A stretch of DNA of 20,306 nt from a virus. The notes under the pieces are model-generated. The model saw only the letters and a list, made by a program, of their open reading frames with translations. It did not search any database and had not been told where the DNA came from. The translations under genes and the position numbers were made by a program. The stretch covers positions 1 through 20,306 of the IMG/VR virus record IMGVR_UViG_3300017750_000165; one strand, written 5' to 3'. This document shows, one piece after another, positions 1 to 6,671 of this stretch (its first letter is position 1; each line of letters begins with the position of its first letter).

Positions 1-99
1 GGTTTTCATACACATGACAAAGACGGAAAAGAAGTCTTTATGCCATGCGAAAGCCACGAGGAATACGAAAAGTTGGTTAATGGAGAACAAACAAGTTAG
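1..99 (+). CDS. C-terminal end of an upstream phage gene (probably portal or other head protein), partial
   Basis: Frame 1 is open from the window edge to a TAG at 97-99. It reads as a plausible protein tail containing HTHDKDGKEVFMPC followed by SHEEYEKL. This is a better protein than the overlapping frame, which gives a low-quality Lys/Thr/Cys-rich stretch over the same bases. From memory, tails of the type 'HTH..DGKE.FMPC.SHEEY' occur at the ends of phage head-module proteins. Position directly before the minor head protein and protease makes the portal protein the likeliest owner. That identity rests on gene order only, because the body of the protein is outside the window. Its end overlaps the next gene's likely start by 20 bases. 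Confidence 0.6.
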   Translation, partial: GFHTHDKDGKEVFMPCESHEEYEKLVNGEQTS

Positions 100-1714
100 T
101 GCTCAAGTAAGAGAAGCACTCAAAAAAAAAGTTCAAGAACATAACGAAAAATATGGAGATGATCCAAGAAAAAAGGTCACTTTGCGTATGTTGGTTGCTT
201 GTTTTCGTAGAGGTGTTGGAGCATATAATACAAATCCCGGAAGTGTAAGGCCAAGTGTTAGGAGAAGTGGAGGTGCTGACAGGTGGGCATACGCAAGAGT
301 TAATGCGTTTTTATATGCGTGTAGAACTTTAAAATTTAGAGGTGGAAAATTTGATTTAGACTTACTTCCTTCTAGCCACCCTTTATCAAGTAAAAAACAT
401 TATAAAGGCCTTTATGATGATTTAAACTTTACAATTCCCAAAGGTGCTAAAGAGGAAGCTAAAAGAGGTTTAGAGTGGAGAAAAGAAACAGGTAGAGGTG
501 GAACAAGTGTAGGTTTAAATTCAGCAAGATACATTGTTAATAACACAACTGCAGGACCTGAAAAAACAAGACATATAGCAAAATACTTCCCTAGACATGA
601 GGTAGATAAAAGAGCAGAAGGTTGGAGGCCTGGAGAAAAAGGTTATCCTTCAAATGGACGAATTGCTTGGGCTTTATGGGGTGGAGAAGCAGGTAAAACA
701 TGGAGCCAAAAACTTGTAAGGGCTATGAATAAAAGAGATGAGAAGGCAGTTAGCGCTTTTGAATTGATCAAACGAAGGAACTTACTTAGAGAAAATAATT
801 GGGATATTAGATTAAATAAATTTAGAGGTGAGGAAAAAAAGGATATATTGTATAAGGAACACGATAAATTACTTACACAATGGGAAAAAATACTGCAAGA
901 ATTATATTTTAATTTATTACAAAAGCAAGATAGACAAATTCAAAAACAACTAAAAAGATACTTCCCAACTGAAGCAGGTGTTACTGCAATAATTGAACAA
1001 ACAATAGATGAAAACACAAAGTCGTGGTCAAGCGAGGTTTATGATTATTATATAAGTCTTGTAAATGATTATGCCTTTTATCAAGTTGATTTACTTTTAC
1101 CAACAGAAAAAGAAATGCCACATGCAATTCCTGTTATTACAAAGCAAAGCAAAAAAGAAATAATTGAACAAGGCTTATTTTATAGGCTTGTAAGTGTTGA
1201 TGACTTCCCTATTCAAAATGTAAGATCAAATAAAGAAGTAGCTGAATATATTACTGCACAGGTTAGTAATTTACTTCCTGCATTATCACAAACAAGTAAA
1301 AATAGATTTAATAAAACACTTACAAAAGTATTACAAGAAGCACTTGATCTAGGCTACACAGGATCACAGTTGCAGAATTATGTAGCAAATAATGTTAAAA
1401 AATTACTTAGTAAAAATAACTTAACAAGGGCCTTAACAATATCAAGAACTGAAGGTAATAAATTAGCTAATTATGGAAGGCAAGTAGGTGCAAAATCTAC
1501 TAATCTTGTATATACTAAAGAGTGGATCTCTCAAAGAGACGGTAAGGTTAGAGACGCACATATCGTTTTGGACGGGACAGAAATAAATGAAGATAGTTTG
1601 TTTGACTACAATGGATATAAGTTTGATTATCCTGGGGATAGCTCACTTGGGGCTACACCTGATCTAACTGTAAATTGTAGGTGTTTTTTAAGCTATCACG
1701 AGAAAAGGGTATGA
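80..1714 (+). CDS. MuF-like minor head (head morphogenesis) protein with an extra N-terminal domain
   Basis: The C-terminal third is recognisable as a phage Mu gpF-like minor head protein, which usually sits near the portal inside the capsid. The signature is 'SRTEGNKLANYG', a Trp-Ile-Ser-Gln-Arg-Asp-Gly-Lys-Val-Arg stretch, 'HIVLDGTEI', and a closing 'NCRCFLSYH'. The first about 220 residues hold a separate conserved-looking region with 'WAYARVNAFLY', 'DLLPSSHP', 'HIAKYFPRHEVDKRAEGW' and 'GRIAWALWGGEAGKTWS'. I recall similar blocks in many marine phage head proteins but know no function. The reading frame is open from position 14. I chose ATG 80 (MENKQVS) because 14-79 is better explained by the upstream gene in another frame. 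The next gene starts 2 bases after the stop, as expected of a head operon. Confidence 0.8.
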   Translation: MENKQVSAQVREALKKKVQEHNEKYGDDPRKKVTLRMLVACFRRGVGAYNTNPGSVRPSVRRSGGADRWAYARVNAFLYACRTLKFRGGKFDLDLLPSSHPLSSKKHYKGLYDDLNFTIPKGAKEEAKRGLEWRKETGRGGTSVGLNSARYIVNNTTAGPEKTRHIAKYFPRHEVDKRAEGWRPGEKGYPSNGRIAWALWGGEAGKTWSQKLVRAMNKRDEKAVSAFELIKRRNLLRENNWDIRLNKFRGEEKKDILYKEHDKLLTQWEKILQELYFNLLQKQDRQIQKQLKRYFPTEAGVTAIIEQTIDENTKSWSSEVYDYYISLVNDYAFYQVDLLLPTEKEMPHAIPVITKQSKKEIIEQGLFYRLVSVDDFPIQNVRSNKEVAEYITAQVSNLLPALSQTSKNRFNKTLTKVLQEALDLGYTGSQLQNYVANNVKKLLSKNNLTRALTISRTEGNKLANYGRQVGAKSTNLVYTKEWISQRDGKVRDAHIVLDGTEINEDSLFDYNGYKFDYPGDSSLGATPDLTVNCRCFLSYHEKRV

Positions 1715-1715
1715 A

Positions 1716-2537
1716 TTGAAAGAATTTAAAGATAAAAGCTTACTGCAAATAGATGATAACGGAACTGTTGAAGCAGTTTTTTCTGTATTCAATGAAATTG
1801 ACAGTGACAATGATGTGGTACTTCCAAACTCAATAAGAAGTGGGTATGGAGATAAAGGTGTGGTTATGTGTTGGGGACATGACTGGAAACAAATCATTGG
1901 TAAAGGAAAAATTGTACAAGATGAGGATAGAGCAACTTTTAAAGGAAAATTTAATTTAAACACTAACGCAGGCAAAGAAGCATACGAAACTGTAAAGGCC
2001 ATGAGCGACATGCAACAATGGTCTTTCGGTTTTGAAGTTAATGACAGTGAAATCGGCAATTTTACAAAAGATAATGGAGATAGTGCTGAAGTAAGATATT
2101 TAAAAGATGTTAAGGTTTGGGAAGTATCTCCTGTAATGGTTGGTGCTAATCAAAATACTTACACACTTGCAATAAAAGAAGCAAAAGACTTTGAGGAACA
2201 AGAGGACGAAATAAAAGACATTGGTTTAAGATTTACAGATGAAGTGGATAACTTGCTTATCAAGATGACTGCTTTATTAAAGAGATGTAAGGAGCTTACT
2301 GCCTTGCGTTTAAGTAAAAATAAAACCTTATCTGAAAGTTCAGTTGAGGAGTTGGATAAATTGAAGGACGCATTACAAGATATGCACCAAGATATTGATA
2401 CACTTCTTAGCATAGGAACAGATGACGAGGTTGAAGTAGTAGATGATCATAATGAGGAGTTAAATGATTTATTTAAAGAAACAAATGAAATACTTAATGA
2501 CGCATTAATGATTGATATAGGAGAAATAAATGAGTGA
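1716..2537 (+). CDS. HK97-type prohead protease (family U35), with long acidic/coiled C-terminal extension
   Basis: This is a serine protease that would cut the capsid delta domain and scaffold during prohead maturation. Residues 1-165 carry the family pattern. 'AVFSVFNEIDSDNDVV' is followed by the catalytic His in 'WGHDW' (about His55) and the Ser in 'QQWSFGF' (about Ser103). Glu in 'VWEVSPV' (about 136) precedes 'MVGANQNT'. Residues about 170-273 form a helical, acidic, coiled-coil-like tail (KDALQDMHQDIDTLLS, then EVEVVDDHNEELNDL) that could act as scaffold, since no separate scaffold gene is seen. The start is TTG 1716, with GAGAAAAGG just upstream. It lies 2 bases after the minor head gene and overlaps the capsid gene by 8 bases. 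Protease assignment is strong; the scaffold role is inference. Confidence 0.9.
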   Translation: MKEFKDKSLLQIDDNGTVEAVFSVFNEIDSDNDVVLPNSIRSGYGDKGVVMCWGHDWKQIIGKGKIVQDEDRATFKGKFNLNTNAGKEAYETVKAMSDMQQWSFGFEVNDSEIGNFTKDNGDSAEVRYLKDVKVWEVSPVMVGANQNTYTLAIKEAKDFEEQEDEIKDIGLRFTDEVDNLLIKMTALLKRCKELTALRLSKNKTLSESSVEELDKLKDALQDMHQDIDTLLSIGTDDEVEVVDDHNEELNDLFKETNEILNDALMIDIGEINE

Positions 2538-3786
2538 AAAAACAGCAAAACTTCAAGAATTGAGAGAAGGCATTGCAAACTTCGCAGAAAAAGATTTTTC
2601 AGAATTTACTGCTGATGACAGAGAAAAATGGTCACAAATGAACTCAGAAGCTAAGGAATTAGCAGACGCAGTTCGAGATGAGCAATTATTTCAAAAGCAA
2701 AAGGCAGAAAACGAAAGTGAAATTTCAAAAGGTGCAGAAGTGAAAAGCCTTCCTATTCATGAGGAAAAGGCAGTTCCAGTGGAAACACTTGGGGCTCAAA
2801 TAAGCAACTCAAGAGCTTTTAAAGAATATATGGAAAATGGACAACTAAATATCTCATCAGAGATTAAGTTCAACCCAATTCTTGAAAGCAAGACTTTGGT
2901 AGATGAAGCATCAGCTTATCCACCTGCAGTCACAAGAAGTGATCTTATGATCCCTACTGCAACAAGAAATCCAAATGCCGTTATTGATTTGTTTTCGGTT
3001 ATACCGACAACACAATTTCAATATAAGTATCTAGAGGAAACAACCTTCACAAATAATGCAGCTGAAGTTGCAGAAGGTGGAGCGTTTGGCGAAAGTGCTT
3101 TAGCATTTACAGAGAAAACAGAAAACATTAGAAAATTCGGTGTTTCTATCCCTGTGACTGAGGAACTTTTAGCTGATGTTGCTTCCGTAAATGGATATTT
3201 AGATAGTAGATTAAGAACAATGCTTCAACTTAGACTTGATGATGTCTTAATCGGAGGATCAGGTGTTGCACCAATTATCAAAGGTATCTTAAATGTTTCA
3301 GGTATTAATACCTTCAACTTTTCAAGTTACGCAGGTAATTTAGGCAGAATTGGACAACTTTATCAAGCAATAACAGAAATCAGAAAAGACGCATTTTTAG
3401 AGCCAGACGCAATATTAATGCACCCTTCAGATTGGAACGATGTAGTAACTGCAGTCACAACAGACTTCGCAGGAACTTCAGGTCAAGGTTATGCAGGTAA
3501 AGATCCACTATTTGTTGGTGCAGGTATGTTTGGACAAGGTGTCACACCTTCCATTTGGGGAGTTCGTGTAGTACCTTCAACTGCAATATCTGCAGGTACA
3601 GTTCTTGTTGGAGTATTCGGTGGTGGTTTAGCCGCACATATCGTCTCAAGAGAAGGTATGGAAGTTGCTATGTCAGATAGCCACGATGACTTCTTTACAA
3701 AGGACAAAGTAATGATGAAAGCAAGTATGAGATTAGGCTTCCCAGTCTATAGACCAGCGGCTTTCTGTTCAATTACTAACTTTTAA
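2530..3786 (+). CDS. Major capsid protein, HK97 fold
   Basis: This 418-residue protein forms the icosahedral shell. Residues 1 to about 100 are charged and helical (LQELREGIANFAEKDFSEF, then EKAVPVETLGAQ), typical of a delta domain removed by the upstream protease. The remainder matches the HK97 capsid family: 'IDLFSVIPTTQFQYKYLEE' (E-loop/P-domain region), 'EKTENIRKFGVSIPVTEELL', 'LDDVLIGGSG', 'AILMHPSDWNDV' and 'DHDDFFTKD'-like text near the end (SDSHDDFFTKDKVMMKA). The length is usual for the family. The start at ATG 2530 overlaps the end of the protease gene, so translation is probably coupled. A strong hairpin follows the stop codon, and may separate capsid expression from that of downstream genes. 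Confidence 0.95.
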   Translation: MSEKTAKLQELREGIANFAEKDFSEFTADDREKWSQMNSEAKELADAVRDEQLFQKQKAENESEISKGAEVKSLPIHEEKAVPVETLGAQISNSRAFKEYMENGQLNISSEIKFNPILESKTLVDEASAYPPAVTRSDLMIPTATRNPNAVIDLFSVIPTTQFQYKYLEETTFTNNAAEVAEGGAFGESALAFTEKTENIRKFGVSIPVTEELLADVASVNGYLDSRLRTMLQLRLDDVLIGGSGVAPIIKGILNVSGINTFNFSSYAGNLGRIGQLYQAITEIRKDAFLEPDAILMHPSDWNDVVTAVTTDFAGTSGQGYAGKDPLFVGAGMFGQGVTPSIWGVRVVPSTAISAGTVLVGVFGGGLAAHIVSREGMEVAMSDSHDDFFTKDKVMMKASMRLGFPVYRPAAFCSITNF

Positions 3787-3800
3787 TAGTTAATGGTTTT

Positions 3801-3838
3801 GGTTTCGCACCTGTCTTATAAACAGGCAGGTGTGAGCC
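3801..3838 (+). other. Strong RNA hairpin directly after the capsid gene
   Basis: Bases 3804-3816 pair with 3824-3836 (13 pairs, three of them G-U), with a 7-base loop at 3817-3823. Two further G-C pairs (3801-3802 with 3837-3838) can add across a one-base bulge. The core is CACCTG (3808-3813) with CAGGTG (3827-3832). An alternative register, CCTGT (3810-3814) with ACAGG (3822-3826), is mutually exclusive with it. No U-tract follows, so it is not a classical intrinsic terminator. It ends 4 bases before the GGAAAAGG ribosome site of the next gene. It could stabilise the abundant capsid transcript, mark a processing site or cause partial termination; which one is not visible. Confidence 0.65.
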
Positions 3839-3855
3839 AAACGGAAAAGGAAAAA

Positions 3856-4047
3856 ATGATTTTAAAAAAAGATTTATGGATCAATGATGAAGGAGAAGTA
3901 AAAGAAGGCAGTTCAGAAGGACTTCCTAAAGGTTGGGCAAAAGGTAAATTAGTTGCTCGTGCAGGCTCTGAAATTAGTGATTTAGAAGCTAAGAATTATG
4001 GCTTAAAAAAAGAAACAAAGGCTAAAGAACCTAAAGAAAATAAATAG
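3856..4047 (+). CDS. Small conserved head-module protein of unknown function (63 aa)
   Basis: This is a short, very charged protein: MILKKDLWINDEGEVKEG, then GLPKGWAKGKL, ISDLEAKNYGL, and a Lys/Glu-rich end. Small proteins with a 'KKD....DG.V.EG' start and a '(I/L)(S/T)D.(E/Q)A..(Y/L)GL' end are common right after the capsid gene in actinophage-like head modules, by my recollection. No function is established that I can name. The frame is open from 3793, but that segment is the hairpin. ATG 3856 has GGAAAAGG 6 bases upstream and is the better start. It could be a decoration or head-tail accessory protein, but that is only suggested by position. Confidence 0.8.
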   Translation: MILKKDLWINDEGEVKEGSSEGLPKGWAKGKLVARAGSEISDLEAKNYGLKKETKAKEPKENK

Positions 4048-4054
4048 GTGTTAA

Positions 4055-4681
4055 ATGGCTCACTCTCAATACGCAGATAAGAACGATTTAAAGACATATT
4101 TGGGTTTGAGTGGATCAGGTCAAGACACTAACTTAGATAATGCTCTTAATGGTGCTTCTAGGCAAATTGATAAAATAACAGATAGATATTTTTATCAAGA
4201 CGAAAGTGTCAATGCGAGATACTATAATCCTACTAACCAATTTACTTTATTTGTAGATGATATATCAACTACAACAGGTTTGGTTGTAAAACTTGACACA
4301 ACAGATGACGGATCACACGAAAAAACACTCACATTAGATACAGATTTTATATTAAAGCCTCTTAATCCACAACCTTATGAGGTAAGTGATACAGATTATA
4401 AAGCACCTTATACAGAACTTCAGATATTATCAAGTAGATCAAGTGAAAGATTTGATCCTTTAATAATGAAAAATGTAAAGATTGAAGCAAAGTTTGGGTA
4501 TCCTGCAGTTCCTGAAGCAATTAAACAAGCTACATTATTACAAGCTACAAGATTATTTAAAAGAAAAGATACGCCCTTTAATGTGTTCGGTAATGAAGCA
4601 ACAGGCACACAAGAACTTTTTAGCAAGTTTGATCCAGACGCAAAAATGCTTATAAAGGGATATATTAAAAGAACTTTATGA
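4055..4681 (+). CDS. Head-tail connector protein (gp6-like adaptor)
   Basis: This 208-residue protein sits between capsid and tail genes and starts with 'YADKNDLKTYLGLSGSGQD', then 'LDNALNGASRQIDKITDRYF'. That is the usual beginning of HK97 gp6/SPP1 gp15-type connector proteins, which form a ring under the portal. The middle is beta-rich, with 'PPYEVSDTDY'-like loops (PQPYEVSDTDYKAPYTEL). A late helical segment ('EAIKQATLLQATRLFKRKD') also matches the family. The start is ATG 4055, with TAGGTG upstream and an 8-base gap after the previous gene. The stop overlaps the start of the next gene (ATGA at 4678). Family assignment comes from N-terminal pattern plus gene order. Confidence 0.8.
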   Translation: MAHSQYADKNDLKTYLGLSGSGQDTNLDNALNGASRQIDKITDRYFYQDESVNARYYNPTNQFTLFVDDISTTTGLVVKLDTTDDGSHEKTLTLDTDFILKPLNPQPYEVSDTDYKAPYTELQILSSRSSERFDPLIMKNVKIEAKFGYPAVPEAIKQATLLQATRLFKRKDTPFNVFGNEATGTQELFSKFDPDAKMLIKGYIKRTL

Positions 4682-5214
4682 GCTTTGATATTCAAGGTGG
4701 TAGAAATCTTGCTAAAAGGCTTGAATTAAATACACTTGCAGGAGTTGCTTTACGAAATTTCTTTAGCGCTTACGGACAGTTAGTAGTCACAACTGCAAAA
4801 AAGGAAGCACCTAGATTTAGTGGAGATTTGAGAGGATCACTTACCTTCAAGCATGTAAGAGGTGTTGGTGGTTTGCCTGAAGGAATTGATGTATTTTCTA
4901 GAGCCGATCATGCTTTATTTGTACATGGTTTTTATGATGATAAACACAAACTAAGTAAGCCATGGAGTAGAACAAAACCTCATTGGCCACCAAAAAAGGC
5001 TTTACAAGGTTGGGCAGACGCGAAAGGAATACCTGTTTATTTAGTGCAGAAATCTATTGCAGAAAAAGGAACACCAATAATCCCATTTTTTAAAATTGCA
5101 ATTAAGAAAAATGAAGCACAAAAAAAGCTATTATTAAAAGGAACAGGATTAAAAATTGAAGCGAATTGGAAAGCAAGTCGTAAATTACCGAAAGGAACTT
5201 TAGGAAGTGGCTAG
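4678..5214 (+). CDS. Head closure/neck protein, HK97 gp10-like
   Basis: This 178-residue, basic protein has the hallmark 'KKEAPRFSGDLRGSL' near residues 40-55 (the family motif is 'AP..TG.LR.SI'), followed by beta strands such as 'IDVFSRADHALFVHGFYDD'. Proteins of this HK97 gp10-like type act at the head-tail interface or as a tail completion factor. The C-terminal part ('HWPPKKALQGWADAKGIP', 'IIPFFKIAIKKNEAQKK') is Lys-rich. The start overlaps the connector gene by 4 bases (ATGA), and the end overlaps the GTG start of the next gene by 8 bases, so these neck genes are translationally coupled. Confidence 0.8.
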   Translation: MSFDIQGGRNLAKRLELNTLAGVALRNFFSAYGQLVVTTAKKEAPRFSGDLRGSLTFKHVRGVGGLPEGIDVFSRADHALFVHGFYDDKHKLSKPWSRTKPHWPPKKALQGWADAKGIPVYLVQKSIAEKGTPIIPFFKIAIKKNEAQKKLLLKGTGLKIEANWKASRKLPKGTLGSG

Positions 5215-5614
5215 TCTTACAAATATTAGAAATGAAATAAAAAACAATTTAGCAAATATAACAAGCTTATCTGTATATGGATATGTGCCTGATAGTGTTG
5301 AACCTCCAACTGCAGTTGTTGGGGTAATGGAAAGCATAAATTATGACACAAGTATGCAAAGAGGTGCTGATAGATACGAAATACCGATATATTTATATGT
5401 AAGTAGAGTAGATGCACAAGATAGTCAAGAAACCTTAGACGGATATTTAGCAAGTTCAGGATCTAGTTCAGTTAAAGCACAAGTAGAAAGTGACACAACC
5501 TTGAACTCGCAAGCTCAATCTGTTAGAGTTATTAGTGCAGGACAATATGGTGTCTATAATATAAATAACATAAATTATTTAGGTGTTGAGTTCGTTGTTG
5601 AGGTAGTAGCATGA
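5207..5614 (+). CDS. Tail terminator-like protein
   Basis: At 135 residues this has the size, order and look of siphovirus tail terminator (lambda gpU/HK97 gp10-neighbour) proteins, which cap the tail tube and join it to the head. Features are an N-terminal helix 'LTNIRNEIKNNLANI', then 'VYGYVPDSVEPPTAVVG', a beta-rich body, and 'DSQETLDGYLASSGS' typical of the 'L...LD.YL' helix in this group. It uses GTG 5207, preceded by TTTAGGAAGT. It overlaps both neighbours (8 bases upstream, 4 downstream). The family call depends on this pattern and position, not on a catalytic motif. Confidence 0.7.
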   Translation: MASLTNIRNEIKNNLANITSLSVYGYVPDSVEPPTAVVGVMESINYDTSMQRGADRYEIPIYLYVSRVDAQDSQETLDGYLASSGSSSVKAQVESDTTLNSQAQSVRVISAGQYGVYNINNINYLGVEFVVEVVA

Positions 5615-5826
5615 AATATGAAATAAAGCAAAATTTAGAAATTAATGATAAGATCATTAAAGAAGGATCTATTGTTGAACATACCGAAATTCCTAATAAA
5701 AGTATTAAATGGCTTAAAGATCAAGGGATCATTGTTAAGATAGATAAGAATTATCAAGCAAATAAACTTGAGGAAGTTATTGATGACTTTGATACAGAGT
5801 TTGAGGAAATTGGGGAAGAGGAATAG
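5611..5826 (+). CDS. Small acidic protein of unknown function (71 aa)
   Basis: This begins 'MKYEIKQNLEINDKIIKEG', then 'GSIVEHTEI', 'SIKWLKDQGIIVKID', and ends in a very acidic tail (DDFDTEFEEIGEEE). The 'G.IVE........W L..G.I' layout is like small phage proteins that sit near the capsid or tail tube genes. I cannot name a family with confidence. It overlaps the tail terminator by 4 bases (ATGA). The last base of its TAG is the first base of the GTG opening the next micro-ORF. Placement between neck and tail tube suggests a structural or assembly accessory role. Confidence 0.75.
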   Translation: MKYEIKQNLEINDKIIKEGSIVEHTEIPNKSIKWLKDQGIIVKIDKNYQANKLEEVIDDFDTEFEEIGEEE

Positions 5827-5909
5827 TGGCTAAAAGAGGTTATGGATCAGGAAGTAGTGGAAAAAGAACACGCAGATCAAGACGAGGAAGTCGGAGAGGA
5901 AAATACTAA
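5826..5909 (+). CDS. Arg-rich micro-ORF (27 aa), protamine-like composition
   Basis: GTG 5826 opens a 27-codon frame ending at TAA 5907-5909. It contains 'MAKRGYGSGSSGKRTRRS' followed by 'RRGSRRGKY'. Twelve of the 27 residues are Arg or Lys and most others are Gly or Ser, so it would bind nucleic acid or acidic surfaces non-specifically. The ribosome site is GGAAGAGG inside the end of the preceding gene, and the GTG overlaps that gene's TAG by one base. It is too short for most gene callers. The composition recalls small DNA-binding virion peptides such as microvirus J protein, but I see no homology that would prove this. Translation is inferred from tight packing and start signals. Confidence 0.5.
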   Translation: MAKRGYGSGSSGKRTRRSRRGSRRGKY

Positions 5910-5910
5910 T

Positions 5911-5949
5911 ATGGACTGTTGTGGTCAAGGTTGTTGTGGAGGTAAATAA
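5911..5949 (+). CDS. Cys-rich 12-residue micro-ORF (MDCCGQGCCGGK)
   Basis: ATG 5911 to TAA 5947-5949 encodes twelve residues with two Cys-Cys pairs, made from a near-repeat of the bases TGTTGTGG. GGAGAGGA, inside the end of the Arg-rich ORF, sits about 11 bases upstream. The stop overlaps the ATG of the tail tube gene (TAATG), and its own last codons supply GGAGGT, the ribosome site of that gene. It may therefore be a leader peptide coupled to tail tube translation, a metal-binding peptide, or simply a by-product of the ribosome site. There is no family evidence and translation is unproven. Confidence 0.3.
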   Translation: MDCCGQGCCGGK

Positions 5950-6659
5950 TGGCTTTTAAACATGGAAAAGATACAAAGGTATTCGTAAATAATACAGATT
6001 TTTCTACATATTTTAACAGTGTAGATAGCACACAGACTGCTGATGTTGCTGAAAGTACAACCTTTGGTAATGGAGCAAAAACTTTTATAAGTGGTAATTC
6101 AGACGGAACAATGACTGTTACAGGATTTTTTGACGCAACTGCAGACGGAACATTACAACCTTTGCTTGGTGGTGCTGATATGATCATATCAGTAGGAATT
6201 GACGGATTAGACGCAACCGATAGTTGCATATTCGGTCAAGGTAATATTAATAATTATGGAGTATCAAGCCCTGTTGGAGATATTGTGGCCACTTCACTTG
6301 ATATACAAGCTGATAGTGGAATTTATACAGGAAAAGTTTTAGAAAATAATACAGTCACAACCACAACCACAGGAACTGCAAGAGATAATGCAGTAAGTAC
6401 TGCAAACGGTGGTGCAGGTTTATTAATAGTTTCTGCTAAAAGTGGAACTTCACCTACACTTGACGCAAAAATTCAACACTCTGCTGATAATACAACCTAT
6501 GCTGATTTGGTGACTTTTACACAAGCCACCACAACAACAAGCGAAGTAAAATTAGTAGATGAAGGAACAACAGTAAATAGATATCTAAAAGCCGTTTTAA
6601 CAGTTGGAGGAACAAGTCCCTCTTTTACTGCTATAATCGGATTTGGAAGAAATAATTAA
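5949..6659 (+). CDS. Major tail tube protein, long copy with C-terminal beta domain
   Basis: Residues 1 to about 130 align by eye to the whole next gene: both start 'MAF.HGKD', then '(F/I)STY.NS(V/I)D..QTADVAE.TT.G.G.K', 'DATAD' and 'SPVGD(I/V)V'. This is the pattern of siphovirus tail tube proteins that stack as hexamers around the tape measure. Residues about 150-236 are an added beta-sandwich-type domain ('LLIVSAKSGTSPTLDAKIQ', 'ADLVTFTQATTTTSEVKL', 'YLKAVLTVGGTSPSFTAII') of the kind displayed on the outside of some tail tubes. The ribosome site GGAGGT lies 6 bases before ATG 5949. The presence of two paralogs means the tube could be mixed, or one copy could be a specialised end ring. Confidence 0.85.
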   Translation: MAFKHGKDTKVFVNNTDFSTYFNSVDSTQTADVAESTTFGNGAKTFISGNSDGTMTVTGFFDATADGTLQPLLGGADMIISVGIDGLDATDSCIFGQGNINNYGVSSPVGDIVATSLDIQADSGIYTGKVLENNTVTTTTTGTARDNAVSTANGGAGLLIVSAKSGTSPTLDAKIQHSADNTTYADLVTFTQATTTTSEVKLVDEGTTVNRYLKAVLTVGGTSPSFTAIIGFGRNN

Positions 6660-6671
6660 GGAGAAAAAGTT

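Noticed and set aside
1688-2059. Minus-strand open frame of 123 codons opposite the prohead protease gene
   Set aside because: It lies entirely against a confident + strand gene, is Ser/Leu/Pro-rich as expected of an antisense shadow, and no minus-strand gene is supported elsewhere.
6340-6420. ACA/ACC-rich stretch in the long tail tube gene as a simple repeat
   Set aside because: It encodes a Thr-rich linker between the tube domain and the added beta domain and needs no separate explanation.
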